DNA of 64,000 bases, taken from assembly GCA_003166865.1 (NCBI GenBank), contig PMUP01000013.1, forward strand, positions 122,135 through 186,134, given 5' to 3'. Numbering within the stretch: position 1 is the first letter of the stretch; the number at the start of each line of letters is the position of its first letter. Under the pieces are notes generated by a model. The model was not told the DNA's origin, made no database searches, and saw nothing but the letters and a program-made list of their open reading frames with translations. Shown in pieces: positions 23,068-31,291 of the stretch. This DNA is from Bryobacterales bacterium (lineage in GTDB: Bacteria > Acidobacteriota > Terriglobia > Bryobacterales > Bryobacteraceae). A program made the translations under genes and the position numbers.

Positions 23068-23547
23068 ATGAGTAAACGGTTCGCGTTTCCCCTCCAGAAG
23101 GCGCTCGATTGGTATCGCCAAAGTCTGGCCGCGGAGCAGGCTTCGCTCGAACGCATCATTGGCGAGGTCCACGGGCTCGATCGTCTGAAAGAATCTCTCG
23201 AACGCCGCCAGCATTCGGAGCACGAAGAGCTTCACCGCGCGGATCCCATATTAGGTAAGGACCTACGGGGGCTCGCCAACTACTCGGCGTTGATCCGGGC
23301 AGATCTCGCGCGCCTGGCGGCCGAAAAGAGCCGGAAGGAAGCCAGCCTCGTCGAACAGCGCCGGCGGGTGGGCGTGCATCACCGGCGCGTACGGGTGCTG
23401 GAGGAATTGGAACAGCGCCGCAAGGCGGACTGGGTGCGTGGCGTGAGCGTGGAAGAGGACTCGCTGGCCTCGGACGTGTTCCTTGCCTCCATGTCTCGGA
23501 AAAACACGCGCAACCGCGCGCCAGGGAGCAAAGAGCAAAACCCGTGA
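23068..23547 (+). CDS. fliJ: Flagellar export chaperone FliJ
   Basis: FliJ is the coiled-coil chaperone that links the export ATPase and gate. The start at 23068 (MSKRFAFPLQKALDWYRQ) matches the family N-terminus. A TTG two codons upstream is an alternative. The 159-residue protein is almost entirely a two-helix coiled coil (residues ~20-140) with abundant E/R/L, ending in a basic tail. The FliJ family is weakly conserved, so the call rests on the N-terminus, coiled-coil shape, length and the position directly before fliG. Its last bases overlap the fliG GTG (GTGA). Confidence 0.8.
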   Translation: MSKRFAFPLQKALDWYRQSLAAEQASLERIIGEVHGLDRLKESLERRQHSEHEELHRADPILGKDLRGLANYSALIRADLARLAAEKSRKEASLVEQRRRVGVHHRRVRVLEELEQRRKADWVRGVSVEEDSLASDVFLASMSRKNTRNRAPGSKEQNP

Positions 23548-24572
23548 TCACCAACATCCCCACTGCCGAGGCGGTTTCTTCCATTCGCAAGGCGGCCATC
23601 TTTCTAGTCATTCTCGGCGAGGAAGCCAGCGCCGAGTTGCTGCGCCATTTGTCCGGCGACGAGGTACAGAGGCTGTCACACGAGGTCGCCCGGCTGGGCG
23701 CGCTTCCGGCCGAGCAAACAGAGAAGGTTCTGGCCGAGTTTTATCAGATGGCGGTCGCCCGGCAATACGCCAACCAGGGCGGCGTGGACTTCACGAAAAA
23801 GTTGCTGGCCCGCGCATTCGGGCCCGATGAATCGCGGCGCATGATCGATCATCTGGTGCGATCCATGGGCGCCAGCCTGGCCAGCTTCGATTCGCTGCAA
23901 CGCACCGATCCCCAGCAACTGGCGCGTTTCATCCATAACGAACATCCCCAGACCATCGCGCTGATCCTGTCGCATCTGCTGCCGGCGCAGGCGGCTGCGT
24001 TGCTTGCATCGCTGCCCGTCGAACTTCGGTCCGACGTGGCTCTGCGCATGGCCAGCCTCGACCAGATATCTCCTGAAATCATTTCGAAAATCGCGGGCGT
24101 AATCAGCCAGAAACTGAAAAGCATCGGAGGCTTCAGCCGCGAAGCCTATGGGGGCGTGCGCGCGGTCTCCGACATCTGCAATCGCCTGGATAGTGAAACG
24201 AGCAGCCAGATCCTCAATGAAATCGACCTGAGCGATCCCACCGTCGCCACCACCATCCGCAACCTCATGTTCGTTTTCGAGGACATCCTGATGCTCGACG
24301 AACCCGCCATGAATGAGGTGATCGGAAAGGTCGATCGCAAGCTGCTGATTACCGCGCTCAAAGGAACCAGCGAACAGCTCAAGGACCACTTCACGCGCCG
24401 CATGTCGACGCGCGCCAAGGAGATGCTGCTCGAGGATCTCGACGCCCTCGGCCCGGTGAAGATTAAAGATGTCGAGGCCGCCCAGCAGCAGGTAGTTGCT
24501 GTAATCCGCCAGCTCGAACAGCAGGGCGTCGTCTCGCTGCGCGGATCGGTGGGGGAGCAGTACGTTGTTTAG
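23544..24572 (+). CDS. fliG: Flagellar motor switch protein FliG
   Basis: FliG receives torque from MotA in the C-ring. The 342-residue protein starts with GTG at 23544, coupled to fliJ. Family features occur in order: SIRKAAIFLVILGEEASAEL near the N-terminus, EHPQTIALILSHLLPAQAA for the middle armadillo segment (EHPQ motif), and FVFEDILMLDE with KLLITALKGTSEQLKDHFTRRMSTRAKEML split by a few residues for the C-terminal torque helix with its charged residues. Length is standard. It is followed by a lytic transglycosylase whose TTG start overlaps by eight bases. Confidence 0.94.
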   Translation: MITNIPTAEAVSSIRKAAIFLVILGEEASAELLRHLSGDEVQRLSHEVARLGALPAEQTEKVLAEFYQMAVARQYANQGGVDFTKKLLARAFGPDESRRMIDHLVRSMGASLASFDSLQRTDPQQLARFIHNEHPQTIALILSHLLPAQAAALLASLPVELRSDVALRMASLDQISPEIISKIAGVISQKLKSIGGFSREAYGGVRAVSDICNRLDSETSSQILNEIDLSDPTVATTIRNLMFVFEDILMLDEPAMNEVIGKVDRKLLITALKGTSEQLKDHFTRRMSTRAKEMLLEDLDALGPVKIKDVEAAQQQVVAVIRQLEQQGVVSLRGSVGEQYVV

Positions 24573-25209
24573 ATTCGTTCTCGCGCTACTTGCCGTTTCC
24601 ACGGGGGTCGCGCAAACGGCTGCTCAGCAACAAACCGCGCAAATTCGAACGCAGATGGAGGAGTCTCTGCGGAAGCAGACGGAATCGGTGGCGCGCCAGA
24701 TCGAAGCCATACACACGTTGCAGCCTGGCGCTGCCCCGCCGCCGCCGCTCGCACCGCGCTCCTTGCGGCCGGTGTTGAGTACGCTGCGCCCCTGCGATCC
24801 TATCTCGCCCGGTTCTTTCGATCCGCAAATTCGCGCCGAGGCCGACCGGCAGGGTGTCGCGCCGGAGCTGCTGCGCGCCGTCATCTCCGCCGAATCCGCT
24901 TTCCTCCCCTGCGCGGTTTCTGACAAAGGCGCGATGGGGCTCATGCAGTTGATGCCGGGAACCGCCGCGGCCATGGGGGTTTCCGATCCGCTGGACCCGG
25001 ACGACAACCTGCGCGGAGGCGTCCGCTATCTGGGCCAGTTGCTCGAACGCTATGGAGGCGACCTCAGGCTCGCGCTGGGCGCCTACAACGCTGGCCCCGC
25101 TCTGGTGGACAAATTCGGCGATATCCCGCCCATCCCGGAAACGCAGAACTATGTCCGCGAGATCCTGAAAAAGCTCGCGATCCCCCCGCCCGCTGCTCCG
25201 AAACCGTAA
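24565..25209 (+). CDS. Exported lytic transglycosylase (SLT domain)
   Basis: This enzyme would cut peptidoglycan to let the flagellar rod pass. The 214-residue protein begins at TTG 24565, with GGGGGAG just upstream inside fliG, and has a signal peptide (LALLAVSTGVAQTAA). A Q/E-rich helix and a proline-rich linker follow. The SLT domain covers residues ~95-205, with the catalytic glutamate E110 in ISAESAF, then GAMGLMQLMPGTA, NLRGGVRYLGQLL and ALGAYNAGP, which is the full motif set. It is the last gene of the fliJ-fliG group, which supports a dedicated flagellar role. Confidence 0.9.
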   Translation: MFRFVLALLAVSTGVAQTAAQQQTAQIRTQMEESLRKQTESVARQIEAIHTLQPGAAPPPPLAPRSLRPVLSTLRPCDPISPGSFDPQIRAEADRQGVAPELLRAVISAESAFLPCAVSDKGAMGLMQLMPGTAAAMGVSDPLDPDDNLRGGVRYLGQLLERYGGDLRLALGAYNAGPALVDKFGDIPPIPETQNYVREILKKLAIPPPAAPKP

Positions 25210-25218
25210 GCAGGCGGT

Positions 25219-27321
25219 CTACCGTATGAGCTGCCAGAGTCCCGGTTCAACCTCGGCAAACCCGTGATCGCGATAGATGTTGCGCACCGGGATGTTGCGC
25301 GGCGTTTCGATAATCCGCCCAGTGAGCGTTTCCTGAACCTCGCCAATCATGTGCCGCAGGAACTGGTGCTCGATTTCCATACCCAGCACGCGACAGCTCA
25401 TCGCCAGCGCTAAAATACTCCCATTCACGATAACCGCGCCCCCTGTTAGCCCGTGATCTCCGAAGCGGTCTGAGACATCCAGGGAAAACAGATGCGCCGC
25501 CGAATTGGAGAGCAGCCCCGCAAGCTCGCTCAATGGAAATTTCCGGCCCGTGGTATTGAACTGCGTCGTGCGCTCAAACAGTTCCGCGAACCGTGACAGT
25601 CTGGAGTCGTTCGTTAATCCCTCAATACGGCACTGTATCTGAAGCGAGGAAAGATACTGGCCTTCGTCCATGCTGTCGGCGCGGAATTGCTGGCGCTCCA
25701 GTTGCGCTTTCACCAGGGTCGTGCGGACGGCCGATTCCTCGGTGATCACCGGAACTTGCAGCCGCGGATCGTTGAGCAACATCCGCCGCAGGCTGAAGGG
25801 GTCCTCGCCCCAGACCTCGACTTCGGGCAGGCGCTGGCGCACACGGTCGCGCTCGACAGGATGATCGTCGATAAACACGAATGTATCCAGCGCAAAACCC
25901 AGCTCTTCGGCGATTGCGCGAATGTTATCGACCTTGTCGTTCCAGTTGACGCGCCACGTCACGAAATCGTCGGGCCCGAGCAAGCGGTTGCGTGGGTAAT
26001 TGTCGGGATATTTCCACAGTTCGCGAACCGTCGCCTCGTCGTTCTTGCTGACGCAGGCCAGCACCAGGCCGCGCTTTTTGAGACAGAGCAGCGCCTCGTG
26101 CAGGCCGAAGTAAAGGCCCACGTAAGAGAAAACTCCGCTGATCTCCGGCGCCCACGCAAAGGGGCTGCCGGTCTCGGCCAGGACGCCCGGCCATAACGTG
26201 CCGTCCAGATCGACGATGACACATTTCTTGCGCCCGATTCCCAGCACGGTCCTGAGAGCATCGATATGGGTGCGTGCCAGCGCGCCTTCCCGGAGATAGG
26301 GATCGCCGCCCACCCATTGCGCCAGCGGCGCCGTATCCGGGAAAATTCCGTGCACCGCGGCTTTCTCGCTTTCCGGCCGTTGCAGCATCCACCCGGGCGA
26401 TCCGAAATGAGTGAAGGCCACCTGCCCGTCGTCCAGCATCCGTTCGGAACCTACCGCGCCCAACGCCGCCGCGACGTCGACCACATGCACGCCGGGCATC
26501 ATCCCGGCCATCTCCGCCAGCGCCACATTGGCTAGGCGGAAACGCGCGCGGTGCCCCGTGATTCCACGCTCCGCGAGCCCCAGCGGCTGCACGGTTGGCT
26601 CCGGCAAATTGTCGATCAGGATAGGCGCGGACGTCCTTTGGCGCAATTGTTCCAGTAACAGCCGTGCCTGCGCGAGATAACCCGCGTGCGCGTGTTGGCC
26701 TGGCACGGGCGGGCCGGTCATGCAGTGCCGCGCTCTCAGAGCGCCGACAAAAATTGCGTCGTGTTTGTGCTCGGCGGCGAAGCGCACATCATCGGGAAAG
26801 GTCGCGGAGACGCGCAGGTCGATACCGCTCTCGGCCGCTTCCCTGCGCAGGAAATCCGCCTCCATCTGGATGTCGCAATCGCCGAACAGCAGGACCTCCA
26901 CGCGTTGTCTGGCGCCGCCCAGATCCTGCACTCCATACCTGGCCCCCGCCGCCCAACCGGAAGCGACGCCTTCCTTCACCTCCCGCCGGTAGCGTTCCAG
27001 CATTTCGGCGGGATCGCGCCCGTGCGTTGCCGAAAGTCCGGCGCCGGCCGCGGCCAGTTCTTCTTCCGGCGTTTTCTCGGTGAGGATCTCGCGCTCCACC
27101 AGCCCCGCGATCGACCCGGCGATGACATCGCGCGAATACGGAATCAGATCGCCGATTGCGCCACAATCGTCCGGGATGCGGCGCGGTTCGCCGAAATAAT
27201 CCATAAGGACGCTGATTTCGCGGTCTACCGGCAAGCGCTCGTTCCGGATGGCGTGGACGATCAGAAAACGGTCTGGGCCAACCGGCAACTTGTGAATAAA
27301 GCGGGAGCGGCGCAAAACCAT
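25219..27321 (-). CDS. FkbH-like HAD protein with extra N-terminal domain
   Basis: The start at 27321 (MVLRRSRFIHK) follows AGGGGAGGA, a very strong ribosome site. Residues upstream in this frame belong to the previous gene's region. The 700-residue protein has a HAD phosphatase core near residues 368-520 with VDLDGTLWPGVL (D371, D373) and FVFIDDHPVERDRVR, then a GNAT-like C-terminus (LLSNSAAHLFSLDVSDRFGD), the FkbH pattern. FkbH proteins load glyceryl units onto carrier proteins. Here the first ~110 residues are an extra helical domain reminiscent of PqqD-like binding modules. No carrier protein or PKS is nearby. It is coupled to the oxygenase gene upstream. Confidence 0.8.
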   Translation of the reverse strand: MVLRRSRFIHKLPVGPDRFLIVHAIRNERLPVDREISVLMDYFGEPRRIPDDCGAIGDLIPYSRDVIAGSIAGLVEREILTEKTPEEELAAAGAGLSATHGRDPAEMLERYRREVKEGVASGWAAGARYGVQDLGGARQRVEVLLFGDCDIQMEADFLRREAAESGIDLRVSATFPDDVRFAAEHKHDAIFVGALRARHCMTGPPVPGQHAHAGYLAQARLLLEQLRQRTSAPILIDNLPEPTVQPLGLAERGITGHRARFRLANVALAEMAGMMPGVHVVDVAAALGAVGSERMLDDGQVAFTHFGSPGWMLQRPESEKAAVHGIFPDTAPLAQWVGGDPYLREGALARTHIDALRTVLGIGRKKCVIVDLDGTLWPGVLAETGSPFAWAPEISGVFSYVGLYFGLHEALLCLKKRGLVLACVSKNDEATVRELWKYPDNYPRNRLLGPDDFVTWRVNWNDKVDNIRAIAEELGFALDTFVFIDDHPVERDRVRQRLPEVEVWGEDPFSLRRMLLNDPRLQVPVITEESAVRTTLVKAQLERQQFRADSMDEGQYLSSLQIQCRIEGLTNDSRLSRFAELFERTTQFNTTGRKFPLSELAGLLSNSAAHLFSLDVSDRFGDHGLTGGAVIVNGSILALAMSCRVLGMEIEHQFLRHMIGEVQETLTGRIIETPRNIPVRNIYRDHGFAEVEPGLWQLIR

Positions 27322-27337
27322 CCAGTCCTCCCCTGCC

Positions 27338-28516
27338 TTATTCGGCGCACGCAAGGGCGCGTTCAGGATAAAGAAGATCCTGATCGGCCCGGTAAGGCGC
27401 TTCTCCCTCGTGCAGCCGGGCATTATTAGCCAGGCGCAACTTCACTTCCTCTTCGCTGTAGAGAAAAGGCAGGCAGGCATAGCGCGTGCCTTTCGTGATG
27501 GGCGTAACCTCATGCAAGGCTCCGCAGGAAAACACGATAGCGCCGCCGGCTGGGGCTCGGTAGGTCCGCCGCCCAAACTCCGGGAACATCAGATCACAGC
27601 CCTCGTAGTTGCTATTCAGGTTGATGGAAACGGCAAAGCGGCGATGCTCGGCGCCGGCGTTCAGGTTGTCACGGTGGCGGCGAAAATACCCGCCGATTTG
27701 GCTGTCGTAGCAGGAGACGGTATAGCGGTCTATTCGCGTGGCCTTGAACGAAAAATAAAGTTCAACGGCTGGCAGCAGCCGCGTCACGATGCGCTCCCGG
27801 ATCCTCTGGCGCAACTCGGGCAGCGCGATGATCATATCCTGGCGGCGTTTTTGGCTGTGAATCTTAACCGTCGCTGTCTTGCCGTCATGGTCGACCAGGA
27901 ATCCGGAATCCCGGCCGCCGACCTTCTCGTAGAGGCCTATTAGGAGCTCGCAGAGTGGAAAATCGAAGACGCGCGGCACGATCAGAGCCGGGGCCGTCAG
28001 CGGCACGCCCGCGGAGTTGTCCACCGGCGGAAGATCCAGCAGCAAGCGCTCTAGAATTGCGTCGTGTCCGTCCGGATGATCGCAGGGGATGTCCGCGATA
28101 GCGCGCAGCATGGGATCGAGCGCGACCGTGCGCGGCGTCTCATCCGCGCCATAATACGTTCCAATTGCGCCGTCGTAATCGGAGATAAACCTCAGAACCG
28201 GGCCGCTCATGGCCAGCAGCGGCTCCACATTGTGAGCTGGTGTGGACACCACGGCATAAATGAGCATATGATCTTCGGAAAACGAAGCTGCCTGTTTCAC
28301 CAGCGCCGCGAGCCTGGTTTGCGTTTGAGACTCGGCGAGGGATCCTAGAAAAGCAAGCAGTATCCAGCGTCCGGCGGAAACATGCAGATCCTCTCCGCCG
28401 CCGGAGATGTTTCTCGCCTTGAACCAGGGAACCGGATCGCCAAGCGTGATTCCCTTGGTGTTTGTTAGGGTCAAGTCCGTTTGTTCCTGCAAGCATACGG
28501 GCACTTTGGTTGCCAA
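27338..28516 (-). CDS. 2-oxoglutarate/Fe(II) oxygenase with peroxiredoxin-like N-terminus
   Basis: Residues ~20-165 resemble a redoxin/AhpC fold (GDPVPWFKARNISG, WILLAFLGS) but lack the peroxidatic cysteine where it is expected. Residues ~165-390 look like a prolyl-hydroxylase-type oxygenase: iron ligands H281 and D283 in RRHRDN, then the distal histidine in GALHEVTPI and the 2-oxoglutarate arginine in GTRYACLPF. The start is uncertain: TTG at 28516 has GGAG right against it, and a later TTG (MTLTNTKGIT) has better spacing. It runs 17 bases before the FkbH-like gene. The pair may hydroxylate a carrier-bound or small substrate, which is inferred. Confidence 0.78.
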   Translation of the reverse strand: MATKVPVCLQEQTDLTLTNTKGITLGDPVPWFKARNISGGGEDLHVSAGRWILLAFLGSLAESQTQTRLAALVKQAASFSEDHMLIYAVVSTPAHNVEPLLAMSGPVLRFISDYDGAIGTYYGADETPRTVALDPMLRAIADIPCDHPDGHDAILERLLLDLPPVDNSAGVPLTAPALIVPRVFDFPLCELLIGLYEKVGGRDSGFLVDHDGKTATVKIHSQKRRQDMIIALPELRQRIRERIVTRLLPAVELYFSFKATRIDRYTVSCYDSQIGGYFRRHRDNLNAGAEHRRFAVSINLNSNYEGCDLMFPEFGRRTYRAPAGGAIVFSCGALHEVTPITKGTRYACLPFLYSEEEVKLRLANNARLHEGEAPYRADQDLLYPERALACAE

Positions 28517-28607
28517 CTCCGCGCAATTGAAACAAAAGGAATGCGGCGCTGTGCCACGCCGAGTTAATGACTTCGGAGTAGGTGCATGACGCTTGGATGA
28601 CAGTGCA

Positions 28608-29216
28608 TCAGATGACCCGGTTCTCGATGATCTGATTTTCCTCGGAAGCCATCATCAGGAATAGACATCCGGTATCACTGAAGGTTTCCCCGTGGATCGA
28701 GCCGGAATCAGCGCGGCAGTAGTCACCGGCGCTCATGACTTGGTTTTCCACGTGAAGATCGCCGGAAAGCATGAAGAGCTCCTCGATCGCCGCGTGATGG
28801 TGGCTCGGATAATGAGCACCAGCTTCCATGCGGACCAAAGAGGTGTTGTATTTCCGGTCGGCGTCCTGATAAAGCGGCTTATAAACAATGCCGGGAGCCA
28901 GGGTTTGCCATGCGAGTTCGTCCGAGCGCGCAATGAGCAATCCGCTTTGCTCGAAAAGAATTCCTGGAGCCCGGGGACTGCGGCTCACTCTGGACAGCAA
29001 TCGCTCACGCAGTTGCTGAGGCGGAACAGCCGGGACAGACTCTCCGACAAGATTGGCGGCGTGCGTAAAGGAACGCACCTCTTTGGCGCAGCCATCGCAC
29101 CCCTGGCGCAGATGCTCTTCAAAGGCGATTTTCTCAGCGGCGTCGAGAGCCCCCACGGCGTACAGGGGTGCAAGCTCATGCAAATCCGAACTGGAAACTT
29201 GCTTTCCGTGGTTCAT
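28608..29216 (-). CDS. ChrR-like anti-sigma factor with cupin domain
   Basis: The 202-residue protein starts with ATG at 29216, overlapping the sigma-factor stop (ATGA). Residues 1-80 are a zinc anti-sigma domain (ELAPLYAVGALDAAE, then HLRQGCDGC, where the histidine-cysteine spacing is one residue longer than HxxxCxxC). Residues ~100-200 form a cupin with HHHAAIEELFMLSGD and metal-binding histidines, as in ChrR of Rhodobacter. ChrR senses singlet oxygen through the cupin. Here the signal is unknown. Together with the sigma gene this is a classical regulator pair. Confidence 0.86.
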   Translation of the reverse strand: MNHGKQVSSSDLHELAPLYAVGALDAAEKIAFEEHLRQGCDGCAKEVRSFTHAANLVGESVPAVPPQQLRERLLSRVSRSPRAPGILFEQSGLLIARSDELAWQTLAPGIVYKPLYQDADRKYNTSLVRMEAGAHYPSHHHAAIEELFMLSGDLHVENQVMSAGDYCRADSGSIHGETFSDTGCLFLMMASEENQIIENRVI

Positions 29217-29851
29217 AGTCCCTCCGCATAAGGTTCCAGCAGTTTGCGCAGGTGCAACATGCCAAGCCGTATTCGCGTCTTGACGGTGCCCAAGGGCAGA
29301 TCAGCATGGACCGCGACCTCAGTATGACTGAGTCCTGAAAAATAAGCCAATTCAATAGCCTGCCGCTGATCAGGGGAAAGCTGCGCCAAGGCTTTTTGGA
29401 CTATACGTGACCGCGCAACTTCTACGCTAGCCAGCTCCGGACCGGGACGGGAATCGCGCAGGTTAGCCAGTTCGTCGACATTTTCTTCGACTGCGGCTGG
29501 ACGCGATTTACGGCTGCGCAAGCAATCGATGGCCCGGCTACGGACCAAGGTGACGAGCCAGGAGAACACGGTGCCACGCTGGGGGTCATAACTCCCGGCA
29601 GTGCGCCAGACCTGCAGGTACACTTCCATAGTTACATCTTCGGACGATGACGGATCACCCAGAATCCGCAGGGCCAAGCCGTACACGATTCGGTTCGTGC
29701 CGTCGTAAAAGCGCGCAAGCGCGTGCTCATCTCCGTCAGCCAACCGCGCGACCAAAGCTTTCAATTCGCGCTCGTTATCCGACCGGTCGATTGCAGTAGA
29801 GGAAGCCACGGCTACTCTCTGCACAGTATACAGGGATTCGGACCAGCCCAT
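29213..29851 (-). CDS. ECF-type RNA polymerase sigma factor
   Basis: The 212-residue protein shows sigma region 2 (EHALARFYDGTNRIVYGLALRILGD and SSSEDVTMEVYLQVWRTAGSY) and region 4 (LSPDQRQAIELAYFSGLSHTEVA, then PLGTVKTRIRLGM). The extended N-terminus MGWSESLYTV is doubtful, because the predicted promoter -10 lies only six bases upstream of the ATG at 29851. The GTG codons at 29824 and 29809 may be the real start. The anti-sigma gene overlaps its stop. Its predicted promoter has two relatives in the window, so it probably controls itself, the TPR/transporter genes and the DUF4331 gene. Confidence 0.88.
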   Translation of the reverse strand: MGWSESLYTVQRVAVASSTAIDRSDNERELKALVARLADGDEHALARFYDGTNRIVYGLALRILGDPSSSEDVTMEVYLQVWRTAGSYDPQRGTVFSWLVTLVRSRAIDCLRSRKSRPAAVEENVDELANLRDSRPGPELASVEVARSRIVQKALAQLSPDQRQAIELAYFSGLSHTEVAVHADLPLGTVKTRIRLGMLHLRKLLEPYAEGL

Positions 29852-29856
29852 CTTAT

Positions 29857-29888
29857 GTAATACGAGAAGCCATGTGCAAACGGATTCA
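29857..29888 (-). promoter_or_regulatory. Predicted ECF promoter of the sigma gene
   Basis: On the minus strand TGAATCC (29888-29882) and CGTATTAC (29864-29857) are 17 bases apart. The same elements recur on the opposite strand 20 bases away and again before the DUF4331 gene. The ATCC in the -35 box is like the element recognised by ChrR-linked ECF sigma factors. The transcription start would fall close to the annotated ATG, so the sigma start may lie further downstream. Confidence 0.55.
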
Positions 29889-29909
29889 CGGAATTAAAGT
29901 TAGATGGCA

Positions 29910-29940
29910 GAAATCCGATTTGCGCTCCTGCCCGTATTAC
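29910..29940 (+). promoter_or_regulatory. Predicted ECF promoter of the TPR-transporter operon
   Basis: GAAATCC at 29910-29916 and CGTATTAC at 29933-29940 are separated by 16 bases. The -10 box is identical to that of the divergent sigma promoter, and both -35 boxes are followed by (A)TTTGC. The predicted transcription start near 29947 leaves about 20 bases before the TPR gene's ATG. It supports control of the downstream genes by the adjacent ECF sigma factor. Confidence 0.55.
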
Positions 29941-29965
29941 CTGTTTGCACCCCACTGAGCCAGCA

Positions 29966-31291
29966 ATGGTCAAGCGGCTACTAGTTACTCTGATCCTTTG
30001 TGCGGCGTCAGCATGGTCTCAGACCGCGCCTTTTGAATCCAGACGCCTGGGCCCTACATCGGAGGCGGACAAGCAGATACAGACACTGCAAGATCAGGTG
30101 AAGGGGGCACCGGGCGATTACGCAGGATATGACGGATTAGGATCCGCCTACTTTCAGAAGGCCAGAGAGACCGGTGACATTGCGTTTTACGACCTGGCCG
30201 AGCAAACGCTCAAGAAAGCGCTCGATCTGGCGCCCGAAGACTTCCGAGCCGCGGATCCTCTAATTCACATGGCATTGGTGTATATGGGTGAACATCGCTT
30301 CCCGGACGCCCTCGCTACTGCGCAAAAGGCGATCGGAACCGGCTCCGGAAATCTGGCGGCATTCGCCATCGAAGGGGACGCTTACACCGATATTGGCGAT
30401 TACGATGAGGCGGCCACGGCCTATAACACCGTGCAGGCTCTTGGGCGGGCGATCTCATCACCCTTGGCGCTCGCATACATGATCGACAGTCGTATGGCAT
30501 ATCTGTGCTACTTGCGCGGAGACTCCGCGGAAGCCGTCCGGCTGATGAAGAGTGCCATCGCGGCCGCGCTTCAAACCAATGTTCCCCGAGAGAATCTCGC
30601 GTGGCTTTATTTCGAATTAGGCGAGCGCTACTTTCAAACAGGCGACCTGGGAAATGCCGATTTGTCGTATCAGTCAGGCATAACAGCCGATCCCAATCAC
30701 TATCGCTCCGTGGCCGGTCTGGCGAAGGTTCGGGCCGCGCAAGGGAAACTTGAAGAATCCATTCAGCTCTATCAACGCTCGATTGCCATCATCCCGTTTC
30801 CTGTGTACGTCGCTGAGTTGGGCGACATTTACAAGAAAGTGGGACGGGTGCACGAAGCTCAGCTGCAGTATGACCTGGTCGAGTACATCGGACATCTCAG
30901 CAAGTTAAATCAAGTGCTGGCCAATCGCGAGTTGGCTCTGTTCTATGCAGATCAAGGGATCAAGCTGCCGGAGGCACTGGAGCTTGCGCGAAAGGAACTT
31001 GAACTCCGGCACGACATTTACACATGGGACACCCTGGCGTGGGTCCTCTACAGGAACGGCCGATTCCAAGAAGCGGCCGAAGGGATAAACAAAGCACTCG
31101 GCTTACACACCAATGATTCGCTCTTGCTGTTTCATGCCGGCATGATCTACCACAGCTTGGCCGAGGATTCCGAGGCAGCAGACTTTCTCACTCGTGCGCT
31201 GAAGACAAACCAGCATTTCCACGTTTCTTACGCTGCAGTAGCCAGCCGAACTCTAGAAGATTTGAGGTCACGCAATGCGCTACTGCGATAA
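29966..31291 (+). CDS. Exported TPR protein, first paralogue
   Basis: The start at 29966 (MVKRLLVTLILCAASAWSQ) gives a clean Sec signal peptide. A TTG further upstream adds a non-hydrophobic leader and is rejected. The 441-residue mature region consists of TPR-like helices, including DYAGYDGLGSAYFQKARETGD and RDGRFQEAAEGINKAL-type repeats. It is clearly related to the TPR protein at 35411: both share the (P/G)(A/G)DYAGY core followed by (A/K)RETxD. It overlaps the transporter gene downstream by 17 bases, so the two act together. A periplasmic scaffold for metal handling is a possibility only. Confidence 0.82.
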   Translation: MVKRLLVTLILCAASAWSQTAPFESRRLGPTSEADKQIQTLQDQVKGAPGDYAGYDGLGSAYFQKARETGDIAFYDLAEQTLKKALDLAPEDFRAADPLIHMALVYMGEHRFPDALATAQKAIGTGSGNLAAFAIEGDAYTDIGDYDEAATAYNTVQALGRAISSPLALAYMIDSRMAYLCYLRGDSAEAVRLMKSAIAAALQTNVPRENLAWLYFELGERYFQTGDLGNADLSYQSGITADPNHYRSVAGLAKVRAAQGKLEESIQLYQRSIAIIPFPVYVAELGDIYKKVGRVHEAQLQYDLVEYIGHLSKLNQVLANRELALFYADQGIKLPEALELARKELELRHDIYTWDTLAWVLYRNGRFQEAAEGINKALGLHTNDSLLLFHAGMIYHSLAEDSEAADFLTRALKTNQHFHVSYAAVASRTLEDLRSRNALLR

